A stretch of 64,000 bases of DNA from an uncultured Roseovarius sp. (lineage in GTDB: Bacteria > Pseudomonadota > Alphaproteobacteria > Rhodobacterales > Rhodobacteraceae): the NCBI GenBank assembly GCA_947499555.1, contig CANMOU010000005.1, positions 80,924-144,923 of the forward strand, written 5' to 3'. The stretch's first letter is position 1. Every line of letters starts with the position of its first letter. The translations under genes and the position numbers were made by a program. The notes under the pieces were generated by a model that saw nothing but the letters and a program-made list of their open reading frames with translations, ran no database searches and was not told the origin of the DNA. Shown one piece after another: positions 54,862-63,915 of this stretch.

Positions 54862-54890
54862 TCTGTCCTTTTTATTGAGAAGTTCTGTCC
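54862..54890. promoter_or_regulatory. Direct repeats TCTGTCC, candidate MocR operator
   Basis: TCTGTCC occurs at 54862-54868 and 54884-54890, 22 bases apart start to start (two helical turns), each followed by a T-rich run. An inverted copy, GGACAGA, sits at the start of the mocR-type gene. Direct repeats at this spacing are typical of MocR/GabR sites. Confidence 0.5.
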
Positions 54891-54975
54891 CCTTTTACGC
54901 GCTAACGTGTTGCGCTTAACTTCACAACGAACACCCATATTCGGGTGTGCGACGCAAAGGCGGAAGGACGGGATA

Positions 54976-56313
54976 ATGAATGGGAACCAAATTTCGGCAG
55001 CACCTGTGAGTTGGGATACCGAGGCAATTATTGAAAAGCGCGACAGGTATTATGCCGCTTCGCAACGCGCTTTCGTGCCCTATGAGAAACCGCTGATCCT
55101 GAAGCGCGGCAAAATGCAATATCTGTGGGATGAGAATGATAACAAACTGATCGACCTTCTGGGCATGAACTTATGCATCAGTGTGGGACATGCCCACCCT
55201 GCTATTGTTGATGCCGTGCAGGCGCAAGTGGCCCAGCTGACCCATTGCACGACGATGTTTCACCATCCAGTGCCAGCTCATTTTGCTGAGGAACTCGCCG
55301 CGACCATGCCCGCCGGTCACGACTGGGTTGTTCATTTCACAAACTCCGGCGCCGAAGCGATTGATCTGGCGATGATGATGGCACGGGCTTCGACCGGCAA
55401 CCATGACATTGTGGCGCTACGCAACTCCTATCACGGCGTCACCTACGGTGCGCAAGCTGTTACCGGAGTTCAAGGCTTCCGTCAGCATATCGGGCAACTG
55501 TCCAACATAACCTTTGCTGCGGAACCCAACCAGTATCGCGGAGCCTTTGGCACCGGCACTCAACCTTATCTGGATGATCTGGACCGCACCCTTGCTTACA
55601 CCACCTCGGGACGGTTGGCCGCGATGCTGATCGAACCCGTTCAGGGGTATGGTGGCATCATTGAAATGCCAGAGGGCTACATGAAGGGTGCCGCCGAGCG
55701 TATCCGTGCCGCTGGTGGCTTGATGATTGTCGATGAGGTTCAGTCAGGCTTTGGTAAGACGGGTAAGTCCATGTGGTGCTTTGATGCACATGACGTTGTG
55801 CCGGATATTGTTGTTCTGGCGAAAGGGATCGGTAACGGCATTCCGCTGGGTGCCGTCATCGCAAAGCGGGACGTTGCCGAGGTTATGGGCGGGAAGTTCC
55901 TTTTTCACACCTATGGAGCCAACCCCGTTGCTTGTGCCGCAGGGCGTGCGGTGCTGCGCGTGATCGAAGAAGAAAGCATGGTCGAAAACGCACGGGTCGT
56001 TGGAGCGGAGCTTCACAAAGGGTTGCAGGCGATGAAAGACCGATACGACATCATCGGAGATGTGCGCGGTACTGGATTCATGCAGGCAATAGAGCTTGTA
56101 AAAGACCGCGACACGAAAGAGCCAGCACCCGCAGAAACCTCTTATGTCTTTGAGCGCACCCGGGAACACGGATTGGTGCTGTCCAAGTCTGGAAACTTCA
56201 AGAACGTCCTGAGAATGGTGCCACCGCTATGTTTGTCAATGGATGACATCGAACCGGTCCTCTCCGCCTTTGACAAGAGCTTCCGCGACCTTATGGATAA
56301 TTTTCGACACTGA
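54976..56313 (+). CDS. Class III aminotransferase (AGXT2-like)
   Basis: 445 residues from the ATG at 54976. Motifs: FTNSGAEAIDLAMMMAR, NSYHGVT, VDEVQSGFGKTG and PLP lysine Lys283 in LAKGIGNGIPLG. Resembles alanine-glyoxylate/beta-alanine-pyruvate type enzymes that transfer an omega- or alpha-amino group. Expression is probably set by the MocR-type regulator upstream through the CTGTCC repeats. It could remove the amine from a product of the flavin-oxygenase pathway, or serve a separate amino acid. Confidence 0.9.
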   Translation: MNGNQISAAPVSWDTEAIIEKRDRYYAASQRAFVPYEKPLILKRGKMQYLWDENDNKLIDLLGMNLCISVGHAHPAIVDAVQAQVAQLTHCTTMFHHPVPAHFAEELAATMPAGHDWVVHFTNSGAEAIDLAMMMARASTGNHDIVALRNSYHGVTYGAQAVTGVQGFRQHIGQLSNITFAAEPNQYRGAFGTGTQPYLDDLDRTLAYTTSGRLAAMLIEPVQGYGGIIEMPEGYMKGAAERIRAAGGLMIVDEVQSGFGKTGKSMWCFDAHDVVPDIVVLAKGIGNGIPLGAVIAKRDVAEVMGGKFLFHTYGANPVACAAGRAVLRVIEEESMVENARVVGAELHKGLQAMKDRYDIIGDVRGTGFMQAIELVKDRDTKEPAPAETSYVFERTREHGLVLSKSGNFKNVLRMVPPLCLSMDDIEPVLSAFDKSFRDLMDNFRH

Positions 56314-56530
56314 GTGGTCGCGAGGCCAGTTGTGAACACAAGAACTCACGGGGCGAGCCGAACACTTGAAGTCGCGCCCCGAAGAACTGTTTTATCTGCA
56401 ACTTGCGAATTCGCTGATCGTGTCTTACTCCAGATTGCATGAATGGCGGGTTTTTCGCTACATGGCAGCGCGGAATATTACGCACTTGCCGCAATCCTCA
56501 CAACACAGCAGATCAGCAGCATGGGCTTGA

Positions 56531-58669
56531 TCAGCCCCCTGAGGTATCTTTCTGCTTGTGGCCGAGCCTTAGTACGGCATCGACCGCGAATACTCCTTCA
56601 CCCGTTGGTCGGATGATCAGTGGGTTTATGTCCAGTTCAAATAGGTCAACGGCGCGCGACAGTGCAAAATTTGAAACTGCTACAATGCAATCTAAAACCG
56701 CATCGATGTCTCCGGCCGGACGTCCCCTGAAACCTGTCAGAAGCGGATAGATACGCAGGTCCGCGAGTGCGGATTCTATGTCAGCCCGTGACGTCGGTAG
56801 TAACAATTGCCTTGCGTCATCCAGAACCTCTACCAGTACACCACCTGCGCCTAATGTCAGGGAAAGGCCAAATGTCGGATCCCGTGTGATTCCAATGATG
56901 AGCTCGGCGACGCTGTCCGTTACCATATCCTCAATCAGGAGTTCGGTTACACCGGGGACAGCGATAACTCTATCAGCTTCGATGCGAAGACTTGTGGCAT
57001 CGGTCACGTTAACGGTAACAACATTCAGTTCGGACTTGTGCACCAATGCTGGGCCATGCCCCTTCAGAACAACGGGGTAACCAATCTCGGAGGCTGCCTC
57101 CAGAGCGGCCTGCGTGTCATGAACCACATAACCCTTTGGTACCGGCACTCCAGCGCCTCGCAACAAGGACTTGCTTGTTGTTTCGTCAAGCGGGGGATCC
57201 GGAACAAGCGCGGACAGTCCAGACAGGCTCTCCTGTGGTCCACCGTTTGCCAGAATTTCAGCCCGCCACGCAGAATGTCGTGCGAGATGGCCAATACAGG
57301 CAAAGGCGTCCTCGATCCCTTGCAACGGCATGATGCCGTTTTGGATCAATGTTTCGCGTGCAGGTTTTGGAAGACCCTCGGCAATATTGGAAATCACAGC
57401 GCAGGGTAGCGAGGTCGACTTGCGCACGTCTATCATGGCGTCAAGTGCAGCTTGATACGTAGCAGGCACGTCATTAGAGGGGCAACACATGACGAGGGCG
57501 GCTAGATCAGCGGGCTGCTCCAGCAAGGTGGTCAACGACGTCGCTTGGGCTGTTCGATCACCCCATTGTATCATCGTAACGTCCAGTGGGTTTCGCGGCG
57601 TCGCAATGGGCGGGATCACTTTCTGAAGATGCGATTTGACGGCATCATTGGGCTGCGGCAGGCAAAGACCGTTGCGTTCGGCGAGATCAGCGCAATAACC
57701 CGCATCCGAGCCTGAACACGTCTCAATAGCCACCCGATTTCCCCCAGGGCGATGGGACGCTGCGAGCATCTTGGTGATTTCGATGAATTGCGAGAACGTA
57801 TCGACCTGGATCACCCCAAGCCGCCGGAAGAACGCATCGGAAATGCTTACGGTGCCTGACAGGGCACCCGTATGGGACAAGGCGACCGCCTGGCCCAGAG
57901 TTGATTCACCGGTCCGCAGCCGGACAATGGGCTTGTCTAATTCAAAGGCTCGACACGCGGCGCGGGCAAATGCTTCGGGGTCGCGGATCCCTTCGACATA
58001 GATCGCGACCGCGTCTACACGCGGGTCTTCGATCAGGACTTCGATCCCATCCGAAACATCAACCGCCGCCTGATTGCCAAGACTCAGCATGTGGCTCATC
58101 TGAATCGACCGCTGTGCGTGGGAAATGATGCCCGTGATCGTCCCGCTTTGAGCGATAACGGCGACGCCGCGGGTGGGGCGTGTGTTGGAGTACCCGGTTT
58201 TCACAATTTGAACATTGTCGAGGAAATTTGCCAGACCGATACAATTCGGCCCGAGGATCGCCATATCACCAGCGGCGTCTACGAGGGCCTGCTCAAGCGC
58301 CACATCGCCCGCTTCCGAGAAGCCGGCCGCATAGCACACAGCACCGGGCACACCCATCTCTGCAAGCTCGCGCACAATCTGGACGGTCAGCTTGGCAGAC
58401 ACTTCGATCCATGCTGTATCAGGTACCGCTGGCAAATCGCTGATCGAGGCAAGACATGTGATGCCGCCGATCTCGGAGTGGATCGGATTGACGACCCAGA
58501 TATCTCCGTCGAATCCGCTGGTGCGAAGGTCAGTGATGGTCGAGACCAGCGACCGCCCACCAAAAAAGACGATTGAGCGTGTGGCAAACATTCTTTTCAG
58601 GTTTTCCCGGCGACGCGATCTGCGAGCCTCGGGGGGGGTGGTCGATGACATGGCCATCGCAATCTCCAT
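56531..58669 (-). CDS. NDP-forming acyl-CoA synthetase (acetate-CoA ligase family)
   Basis: 712 residues. CoA-binding Rossmann domain (about 25-150), ligase-CoA domains with the phosphohistidine candidate His266 in LSHTGALSG, and a C-terminal ATP-grasp domain (GYPVVLKGHGPALVHKSELNVV, LGAGGVLVEVLDD). Such single-chain enzymes activate carboxylic acids to CoA esters, with NDP and phosphate released. Downstream of two acyl-CoA dehydrogenase genes on the same strand, it likely starts the CoA-dependent part of this pathway. Start at 58669, though ATG codons at 58657 and 58651 are possible. Confidence 0.87.
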   Translation of the reverse strand: MEIAMAMSSTTPPEARRSRRRENLKRMFATRSIVFFGGRSLVSTITDLRTSGFDGDIWVVNPIHSEIGGITCLASISDLPAVPDTAWIEVSAKLTVQIVRELAEMGVPGAVCYAAGFSEAGDVALEQALVDAAGDMAILGPNCIGLANFLDNVQIVKTGYSNTRPTRGVAVIAQSGTITGIISHAQRSIQMSHMLSLGNQAAVDVSDGIEVLIEDPRVDAVAIYVEGIRDPEAFARAACRAFELDKPIVRLRTGESTLGQAVALSHTGALSGTVSISDAFFRRLGVIQVDTFSQFIEITKMLAASHRPGGNRVAIETCSGSDAGYCADLAERNGLCLPQPNDAVKSHLQKVIPPIATPRNPLDVTMIQWGDRTAQATSLTTLLEQPADLAALVMCCPSNDVPATYQAALDAMIDVRKSTSLPCAVISNIAEGLPKPARETLIQNGIMPLQGIEDAFACIGHLARHSAWRAEILANGGPQESLSGLSALVPDPPLDETTSKSLLRGAGVPVPKGYVVHDTQAALEAASEIGYPVVLKGHGPALVHKSELNVVTVNVTDATSLRIEADRVIAVPGVTELLIEDMVTDSVAELIIGITRDPTFGLSLTLGAGGVLVEVLDDARQLLLPTSRADIESALADLRIYPLLTGFRGRPAGDIDAVLDCIVAVSNFALSRAVDLFELDINPLIIRPTGEGVFAVDAVLRLGHKQKDTSGG

Positions 58670-58690
58670 TCAGGTTGACTCAGGGCCGGT

Positions 58691-59860
58691 TCAGGACCAT
58701 TCGGCGTAGACATCCAACCCGCGTTTGCGAAGCTGGCGTCCGATCACCACTTTCTGAATATCATTGGTGCCTTCCCAAATTCGTTCCACCCTGATGTCGC
58801 GCATCAATCGCTCTACTGGATTTTCCGTCATGACTCCGCGCCCACCAAATATCTGCGCCGCCTTGTCAACCACACGAAACCCCGTGTCCGTGCAAAAGAG
58901 CTTGATCGCGCTGGCCTTGGCATGTGCCACCTTACGATCGAGCCCTGCATCTATTTCCGCGGCGACCCGGTATACCATTGACTTGGCGGCCATGATATCG
59001 GTGGCCATTTCCGCCAGCCGGAATTCTATCGCCTGAAAATCGATTAGCTTTGAACCGAACTGTTCGCGTTCATTGGCCCAGTCCAGCGCCAGTCTGGCAG
59101 CCCGCACGGCCATTCCAATTGATCGCGCGGCAATTGCCATGCGTGCTTCGACAAACCAGTCCTTGGTCAATTCGAACCCTTGCCCGATTTCACCCAACAT
59201 CTGTGTGGCGGGGATGCGCATATCAACGATGTCTACTTCGGGGTGAGCGTGGCCCGAGCGTTGGGTGAAGGCAGGCAGGCGGGTAATATTAAATCCTGGA
59301 GTGCCGCGATCAATGAAGAACAACGTCGGCTTGTCCGGATCGCCATCCACGATGGTCGTCAGCAGGCTGACCTCGGCGATTTCCGAGTGACTTGCAAAAC
59401 ACTTCTGACCGTTGATGACATAGTGATTGCCGTCCAGTACCGCCGTGGTCCGAATGCCCCCGGCATCCGAACCCGCGCCCGGTTCGGACGTGCAGAACGC
59501 CGTCTTGATGTCACCACTGCAGGAAGGCCGCAGGTATTTCTCTATCTGTTCGGGCGAGCCGGCCTGCATACATACCGGCGGCTGCCAGACATGACCCCAA
59601 AGCGCGTTGGTGGCCGAGCCGACCTCTTCGTTGACGATGCATTGCTGAACCAGATTGAACCCTTGCCCCCCAAACTTTTTGGGCTGGTTGATCGCGTTCA
59701 GTCCATAAGCTTGAACACCCTCCTTGATCCGTTCTTTCTGCTCGGGTGTGATCTCGTCTGTTGCATCGACGCTTTCTTCGAGGGGGTAAAGATACTCCCG
59801 GGCAAGGGCGCGGGATCTATCGCGCAACTCGACTTCCTCCTTGGACCACGAAATTTCCAT
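58691..59860 (-). CDS. Acyl-CoA dehydrogenase
   Basis: 389 residues, standard. FCTSEPGAGSDAGG for FAD contact, catalytic Glu363 in IWEGTNDIQ and RGVMTENPVERLMRDIRVERI. It introduces a 2,3 double bond into an acyl-CoA and passes electrons to ETF. A second acyl-CoA dehydrogenase gene lies 52 bases upstream; the two may act on successive intermediates or form a mixed oligomer. Confidence 0.9.
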   Translation of the reverse strand: MEISWSKEEVELRDRSRALAREYLYPLEESVDATDEITPEQKERIKEGVQAYGLNAINQPKKFGGQGFNLVQQCIVNEEVGSATNALWGHVWQPPVCMQAGSPEQIEKYLRPSCSGDIKTAFCTSEPGAGSDAGGIRTTAVLDGNHYVINGQKCFASHSEIAEVSLLTTIVDGDPDKPTLFFIDRGTPGFNITRLPAFTQRSGHAHPEVDIVDMRIPATQMLGEIGQGFELTKDWFVEARMAIAARSIGMAVRAARLALDWANEREQFGSKLIDFQAIEFRLAEMATDIMAAKSMVYRVAAEIDAGLDRKVAHAKASAIKLFCTDTGFRVVDKAAQIFGGRGVMTENPVERLMRDIRVERIWEGTNDIQKVVIGRQLRKRGLDVYAEWS

Positions 59861-59912
59861 GTTATCTCCAGTTCTTTGCCCGATCAGGCTAGGTAGGTGG
59901 TGAAATCATCTC

Positions 59913-61076
59913 TCACGATAGAGCGGCCGACATTTGGCGGATCATATCGCGTGCGATAATGACTTGCTGAATTTGACTGGTGCCCTCGTAGAGACGGAAG
60001 AGGCGGACATCGCGGTACATGCGCTCCACGCCGTAGTCCGAAATGTAGCCGGCCCCCCCGTGGATCTGCACCGCGCGGTCCGCGACCCGGCCGACCATTT
60101 CGGTGCAAAACAGCTTGCAACAGCTCGCGTCAGCCGCAACTCGCTCTCCGTTATCGCGTCGCCGCGCTGTGGTTTCTACCATGCAGCGCGCCGCATAGGC
60201 CTCGGTGCGACTGTCGGCGAGCATGGCCTGGATCAGCTGGAAATCGGCGATGGGTTGGCCAAATTGTTTACGCTCCAGCGCATAGCGTGTGCTCTGATCA
60301 ATCAGCCGCTCTGCGACGCCCACACATACAGCACCGATGTGGATCCGACTTCGGTCGAGGATCCGCATGGCCGTTTTGAACCCGATGCCCTCTTGTCCGC
60401 CGATCAATGTGTCGCGCCCGACCCGGCAGTTCTCCAAGATGACATCCGCGGAATGCGCGCCACGCTGCCCCATCTTGCGGTCTAGCGCGCCAACGCTCAG
60501 CCCGGGTGTGCCGGCCTCGATCAGGAAGCCGGATATCCCATCGGCCCCGGGCACATCCGGAGAGGTGCGGGCGAATACGGTAAACAGGCCAGCTTCCGGT
60601 GCATTCGTGATGTAGCGTTTCGTACCATTGAGAATGTAATCATCCCCATCACGCTTTGCCGAAGTGCTGATCGAGGCCGCGTCCGAGCCAGAATCCGGTT
60701 CGGTCAGTGCAAAGGCACCGATCAAGTCACCGCTGGCCAGTCTCGGCAGATAGGCGCGCTTCTGCGCCTCGGTACCGTCAATGATGATGCCCTGCGAGCC
60801 GATGTTGACATTGGTACCGATGGCCGAACGATAGGCGGGCGATGCCCGGCAAAGTTCAAAGATGACGGCGCATTCCTCGGCAAGGTCGAGGCCGAGACCT
60901 CCGTATTCCTCGGGGATCGACAAGCCGAACAGCCCAAGATCGCGCATAGCGGTTAATATGGCTTCGGGGATCTGGTCATTCTCCTCCACCAATCTTTCGT
61001 TCGGAATCAGTTGCTCTTCGGTAAAGCGGCGCACAGCCGTTGTCAGTTGTTCCAGTGTGCCTTTGTCGAGTGCCAT
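59913..61076 (-). CDS. Acyl-CoA dehydrogenase
   Basis: 387 residues. ALTEPDSGSDAAS, RKQFGQPIADFQLIQ, and catalytic Glu364 in LYEGTSQIQ are all intact, as is the IHGGAGYISDYGVERMYRDVR stretch. More like short-chain or medium-chain enzymes than its downstream neighbour. It starts 19 bases after the FrhB-type gene, so electron-transfer and oxidation genes are one unit. Confidence 0.9.
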   Translation of the reverse strand: MALDKGTLEQLTTAVRRFTEEQLIPNERLVEENDQIPEAILTAMRDLGLFGLSIPEEYGGLGLDLAEECAVIFELCRASPAYRSAIGTNVNIGSQGIIIDGTEAQKRAYLPRLASGDLIGAFALTEPDSGSDAASISTSAKRDGDDYILNGTKRYITNAPEAGLFTVFARTSPDVPGADGISGFLIEAGTPGLSVGALDRKMGQRGAHSADVILENCRVGRDTLIGGQEGIGFKTAMRILDRSRIHIGAVCVGVAERLIDQSTRYALERKQFGQPIADFQLIQAMLADSRTEAYAARCMVETTARRRDNGERVAADASCCKLFCTEMVGRVADRAVQIHGGAGYISDYGVERMYRDVRLFRLYEGTSQIQQVIIARDMIRQMSAALS

Positions 61077-61095
61077 GGTAACGGACCTTTTATGT

Positions 61096-62322
61096 TCAGT
61101 AAGTGGGCTCGGTGGCTTTTCCAGCTTCCAGCCTCATTTTCGTCGCTTCAAACACGTCGTGCTGTTCGTCCGTCGTTAGTGCCTCGCCCAGTTTTGCAAT
61201 GCGCATACCGTCGAAACGTGGCAACCAGTTGCCTTGAGCTTCCATCGCGCCAAGGCGTGTGCTCAATTGTTGTTTCAGGCGGACGTGATGAGGTTGAACG
61301 TCATACAGATCCTCAAGCGTGAAGGGTTCGAGCACAACGGCCCCGGCGGCCTCTGCCTCTTTCAGAACCTCAACGCCAATCGGGGTGTGGCACACATTGG
61401 CATTGACCCCGTCACTTTCGCCGGTGGGCTTACCCCCTGACCAACTATCACCCGTGGCCAGGTCAGCGGCGTCGCCGATGGCATCGGGACAGATCCTGCA
61501 CCGAAACTGGGCTGTATAGGGGGTTTCAACCCACAAATCGCGGTATGTCGCATCCAGCGTCTCGCCGGTCTTGGTCGTGGCCCGTGTCGGACCCGGGCAC
61601 CCATTGCCACGCCACTGGAAATCCTTCAGCCCGGTTTCATCCAGACCGTGCCGTGCAAGGAAAATCTCGTTCGGCTCAAGGTCCGGCGTCGTACCGCAAA
61701 ACATCGCCATCGTGAACACAATCAATTCGCGCGCCCGGGGATCCTCGCGCTGAAGGTTGCGGATAGCCGCGATATCGCAGGGTTTGAGGGCCGCCGCAAA
61801 GGGTTCGCCCAGGTCTAGTAGTTCGTGAATGGCGGTCAGCGGCGAAACTGGCCCATAGCGTGATGCGCGACCGTCGAAAACCTCGTCTGCGCTGCGGCTG
61901 ATCTTGATGTTGCTGTGCAGCGGCTTGTCGGGGTCGGTGATGACATGCAGTAAAAACTTGGCGCGGCCGGTCCGAACGAGGTGTTGTCCAACCGCCGTCA
62001 TGATACCACCAGTGGCCGCTGCAAAGCGCACTTTAGGGTCTGCTGCCCAGCCCTTGGTGACCCAGCCGAGATTGCCCCACACCGGGTCCGTGTCATAGCC
62101 TTGGGGGTTTGGTATGCCGGTGATGTTAATGCCGGGGCACAGGCGGGAAATATCCGCTTCCTCGATCTCGCTCAGCGCGTTCACGATCTGCGGGCGTGGC
62201 CGTTTTCTGAACCCCGAGACCATCTCGATCTTGCCGGGAGCAGCGAGGCTCACACACAGGCCGCACCCCATACAGTAGCCAGAGCTTACGATGTCGTCGA
62301 TGCGGTTAATGTTGTCGGCCAT
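61096..62322 (-). CDS. FrhB-type (coenzyme F420 hydrogenase/dehydrogenase beta subunit) flavoprotein
   Basis: 408 residues from the ATG at 62322. N-terminal half-ferredoxin CMGCGLC (Cys17, 20, 23), then ATGGIMTAVGQHLV, KPCDIAAIRN, MFCGTTPD and a C-terminal CRICPDAIGDAADLATGDSW, all marks of the FrhB/FdhB family, which binds FAD and iron-sulfur clusters. This group is not known to make F420, so another electron carrier is likely. The ferredoxin gene 61 bases upstream and the membrane hydroxylase gene before it suggest that this protein reduces the ferredoxin. Confidence 0.87.
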   Translation of the reverse strand: MADNINRIDDIVSSGYCMGCGLCVSLAAPGKIEMVSGFRKRPRPQIVNALSEIEEADISRLCPGINITGIPNPQGYDTDPVWGNLGWVTKGWAADPKVRFAAATGGIMTAVGQHLVRTGRAKFLLHVITDPDKPLHSNIKISRSADEVFDGRASRYGPVSPLTAIHELLDLGEPFAAALKPCDIAAIRNLQREDPRARELIVFTMAMFCGTTPDLEPNEIFLARHGLDETGLKDFQWRGNGCPGPTRATTKTGETLDATYRDLWVETPYTAQFRCRICPDAIGDAADLATGDSWSGGKPTGESDGVNANVCHTPIGVEVLKEAEAAGAVVLEPFTLEDLYDVQPHHVRLKQQLSTRLGAMEAQGNWLPRFDGMRIAKLGEALTTDEQHDVFEATKMRLEAGKATEPTY

Positions 62323-62383
62323 CAAAGGTATCCCATTCTCTTGTCGCAGGTGCACCGCACGTAATGCTGACGATCCAAATCCG

Positions 62384-62707
62384 TCAGTTCTGACGCTCGG
62401 GCAACGTAACCTGCAGCCCATCGAGCTCGTTGGAAATCGGTATCTGGCACGACAATCGCGACGTCTCGCGGCGGTCAATCTCGGTGAAGTCCAGCATATC
62501 GTCCTCCATCCCTCCCGGCGGCCCAACCAGATCGAACCAGCCTTCATCAACGAAGACATGGCAGGTTGCACAGGCACAGGCCCCACCGCATTCAGCGAGG
62601 ATATCGTTCACGCCAGCAGCCTTCAGCCCATCTTTCAGGGTGACGCCATCCTTGACGATCACGTCGCGGGACTTGTTTTGGTGATCAGTCACGGTAATCT
62701 TCGGCAT
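62384..62707 (-). CDS. 2Fe-2S ferredoxin (adrenodoxin-type)
   Basis: 107 residues from the ATG at 62707, with GAGGACAG upstream. Cluster ligands Cys40, Cys46 and Cys49 (ECGGACACATCH) and Cys87 (RLSCQIP) follow the C-x5-C-x2-C...C pattern of vertebrate-type/adrenodoxin-like ferredoxins, which feed electrons to monooxygenases. Flanked by a membrane diiron hydroxylase gene and an FrhB-type gene, it is probably the shuttle between them. Confidence 0.92.
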   Translation of the reverse strand: MPKITVTDHQNKSRDVIVKDGVTLKDGLKAAGVNDILAECGGACACATCHVFVDEGWFDLVGPPGGMEDDMLDFTEIDRRETSRLSCQIPISNELDGLQVTLPERQN

Positions 62708-62815
62708 TGCTGTCCTCGTGAGTTGAAGTGCAGGACCCGTCATCTTGGCGGGCAGATCATGGGTGCGTCGAGGCACCTCGTTTCTTGGCATTCAGCAAGC
62801 TGAACTAAGCGTGGC

Positions 62816-63847
62816 TCAACGTGCGTTCAGTTTCTTTTCCTTCCAACGACGCTTCAGCTCCAACCAGCTTTCACGGGTCCCGTCATGGTTGGTGCCGAAC
62901 CATTTGTCGCAGGGCACGTAACGGTTGCCAAAATTGCAGTTGAAAAAGCGATGGTGCAGCTGGTGGTGAAACGACCCCAACGCAAACACAGGGCTTTTTT
63001 TGAACATCAACGCCTCGTATCCGGCATGAGAGGTCGGACCGGTCAGCGTGTGAAACTGCATATGAAACAACACGTGCATTGGGTGTGACGGCAGGATCAG
63101 GTGGATGAACACGGACGAAAACAGAACGATATGCTCGATCGGATGCATCGCCATGCCAGACCACGGTCCTGTGTTGTCATTCCGGTGGTGTACCATGTGG
63201 ACATAGGGGAAAATTGGCTTCCAATGCAGGAAACGGTGCATGAAATAGAACAGGAATGACTGATAAAACGGGATTAGGATAAACGTCGCGACGAACAGGA
63301 TCGGGTGATCCATCGGGTTTAGGTAGAACGGCGCCCATCCGTTCGCGTAAAGCCACATGAACAGAACCTCATAGGCCGTCCAAATAGGCACGCAGAAGAC
63401 CATGGTCCAGAATATATTGTCCCTTGTCTGACGCCGCGTAAAGAACTTCGGGTTGTCCTCTTCGAGATCTCGAGTGTCGTACCGCATCTCATCGCCCTGC
63501 TTGCGAAACGTATAGAGATAAAGATGCAGAGCATGCGCAATCACGGCCATGAAAAGCGCGTTGCGCAGGAGCATCAGTCCGATCCAGTCCCAAGACAGGG
63601 TGACCGTCTGATCAAATCCGGGCTGGAGGAAGAACCACGTCAACGCTGCAAGGGTTCCGTAGGGCAGCAGGAACGAAATCAGATACCCGTTCGATACCAT
63701 GTATTTGCCGGCTGCCACCAGCTTGGGCGGCCAAACAAACAGTGGGGCCTCTTCCATTGGAAGGGGTGGCTGATAGTGCCATAGGTTGCTTTGCCCTTGG
63801 GGAGCTTTGTTTTCAGCGGTGGCATCAGGTTTGGAATCGTCTGTCAT
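62816..63847 (-). CDS. Sterol desaturase / fatty acid hydroxylase family membrane diiron protein
   Basis: 343 residues with about four to five membrane helices. The histidine motifs for a diiron site are HRFLH (204-208), HMVHH (217-221) and HHQLHH (294-299), with further His at 266 and 274. Such enzymes hydroxylate or desaturate a lipid or other hydrophobic compound using O2 and electrons from a ferredoxin or cytochrome. It is the first gene of a leftward cluster with ferredoxin, FrhB-type protein, acyl-CoA dehydrogenases and acyl-CoA synthetase, which suggests a degradative role on an alkyl or branched substrate. Confidence 0.88.
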   Translation of the reverse strand: MTDDSKPDATAENKAPQGQSNLWHYQPPLPMEEAPLFVWPPKLVAAGKYMVSNGYLISFLLPYGTLAALTWFFLQPGFDQTVTLSWDWIGLMLLRNALFMAVIAHALHLYLYTFRKQGDEMRYDTRDLEEDNPKFFTRRQTRDNIFWTMVFCVPIWTAYEVLFMWLYANGWAPFYLNPMDHPILFVATFILIPFYQSFLFYFMHRFLHWKPIFPYVHMVHHRNDNTGPWSGMAMHPIEHIVLFSSVFIHLILPSHPMHVLFHMQFHTLTGPTSHAGYEALMFKKSPVFALGSFHHQLHHRFFNCNFGNRYVPCDKWFGTNHDGTRESWLELKRRWKEKKLNAR

Positions 63848-63886
63848 GTTCTCGAACCTCGAATCTGCGCGGAACTCAATAATTAA

Positions 63887-63915
63887 TTATTATTGTGATA
63901 ATTTATACCGGTCAA
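63887..63915 (-). promoter_or_regulatory. Candidate promoter and operator of the hydroxylase cluster
   Basis: Read leftward, TTGACC (63915-63910) is followed after 17 bases by TAATAA (63892-63887), a plausible -35/-10 pair 40 bases before the hydroxylase start codon. A perfect dyad, ATTAT and ATAAT around TGTG (63889-63902), overlaps the spacer and -10, where a repressor could act. The -10 match is only moderate. Confidence 0.35.

Noticed and set aside
61096-62322. Evidence for F420 metabolism
   Set aside because: Only an FrhB-family protein is present, with no F420 biosynthesis or F420-dependent partner; the ferredoxin context gives a simpler reading.
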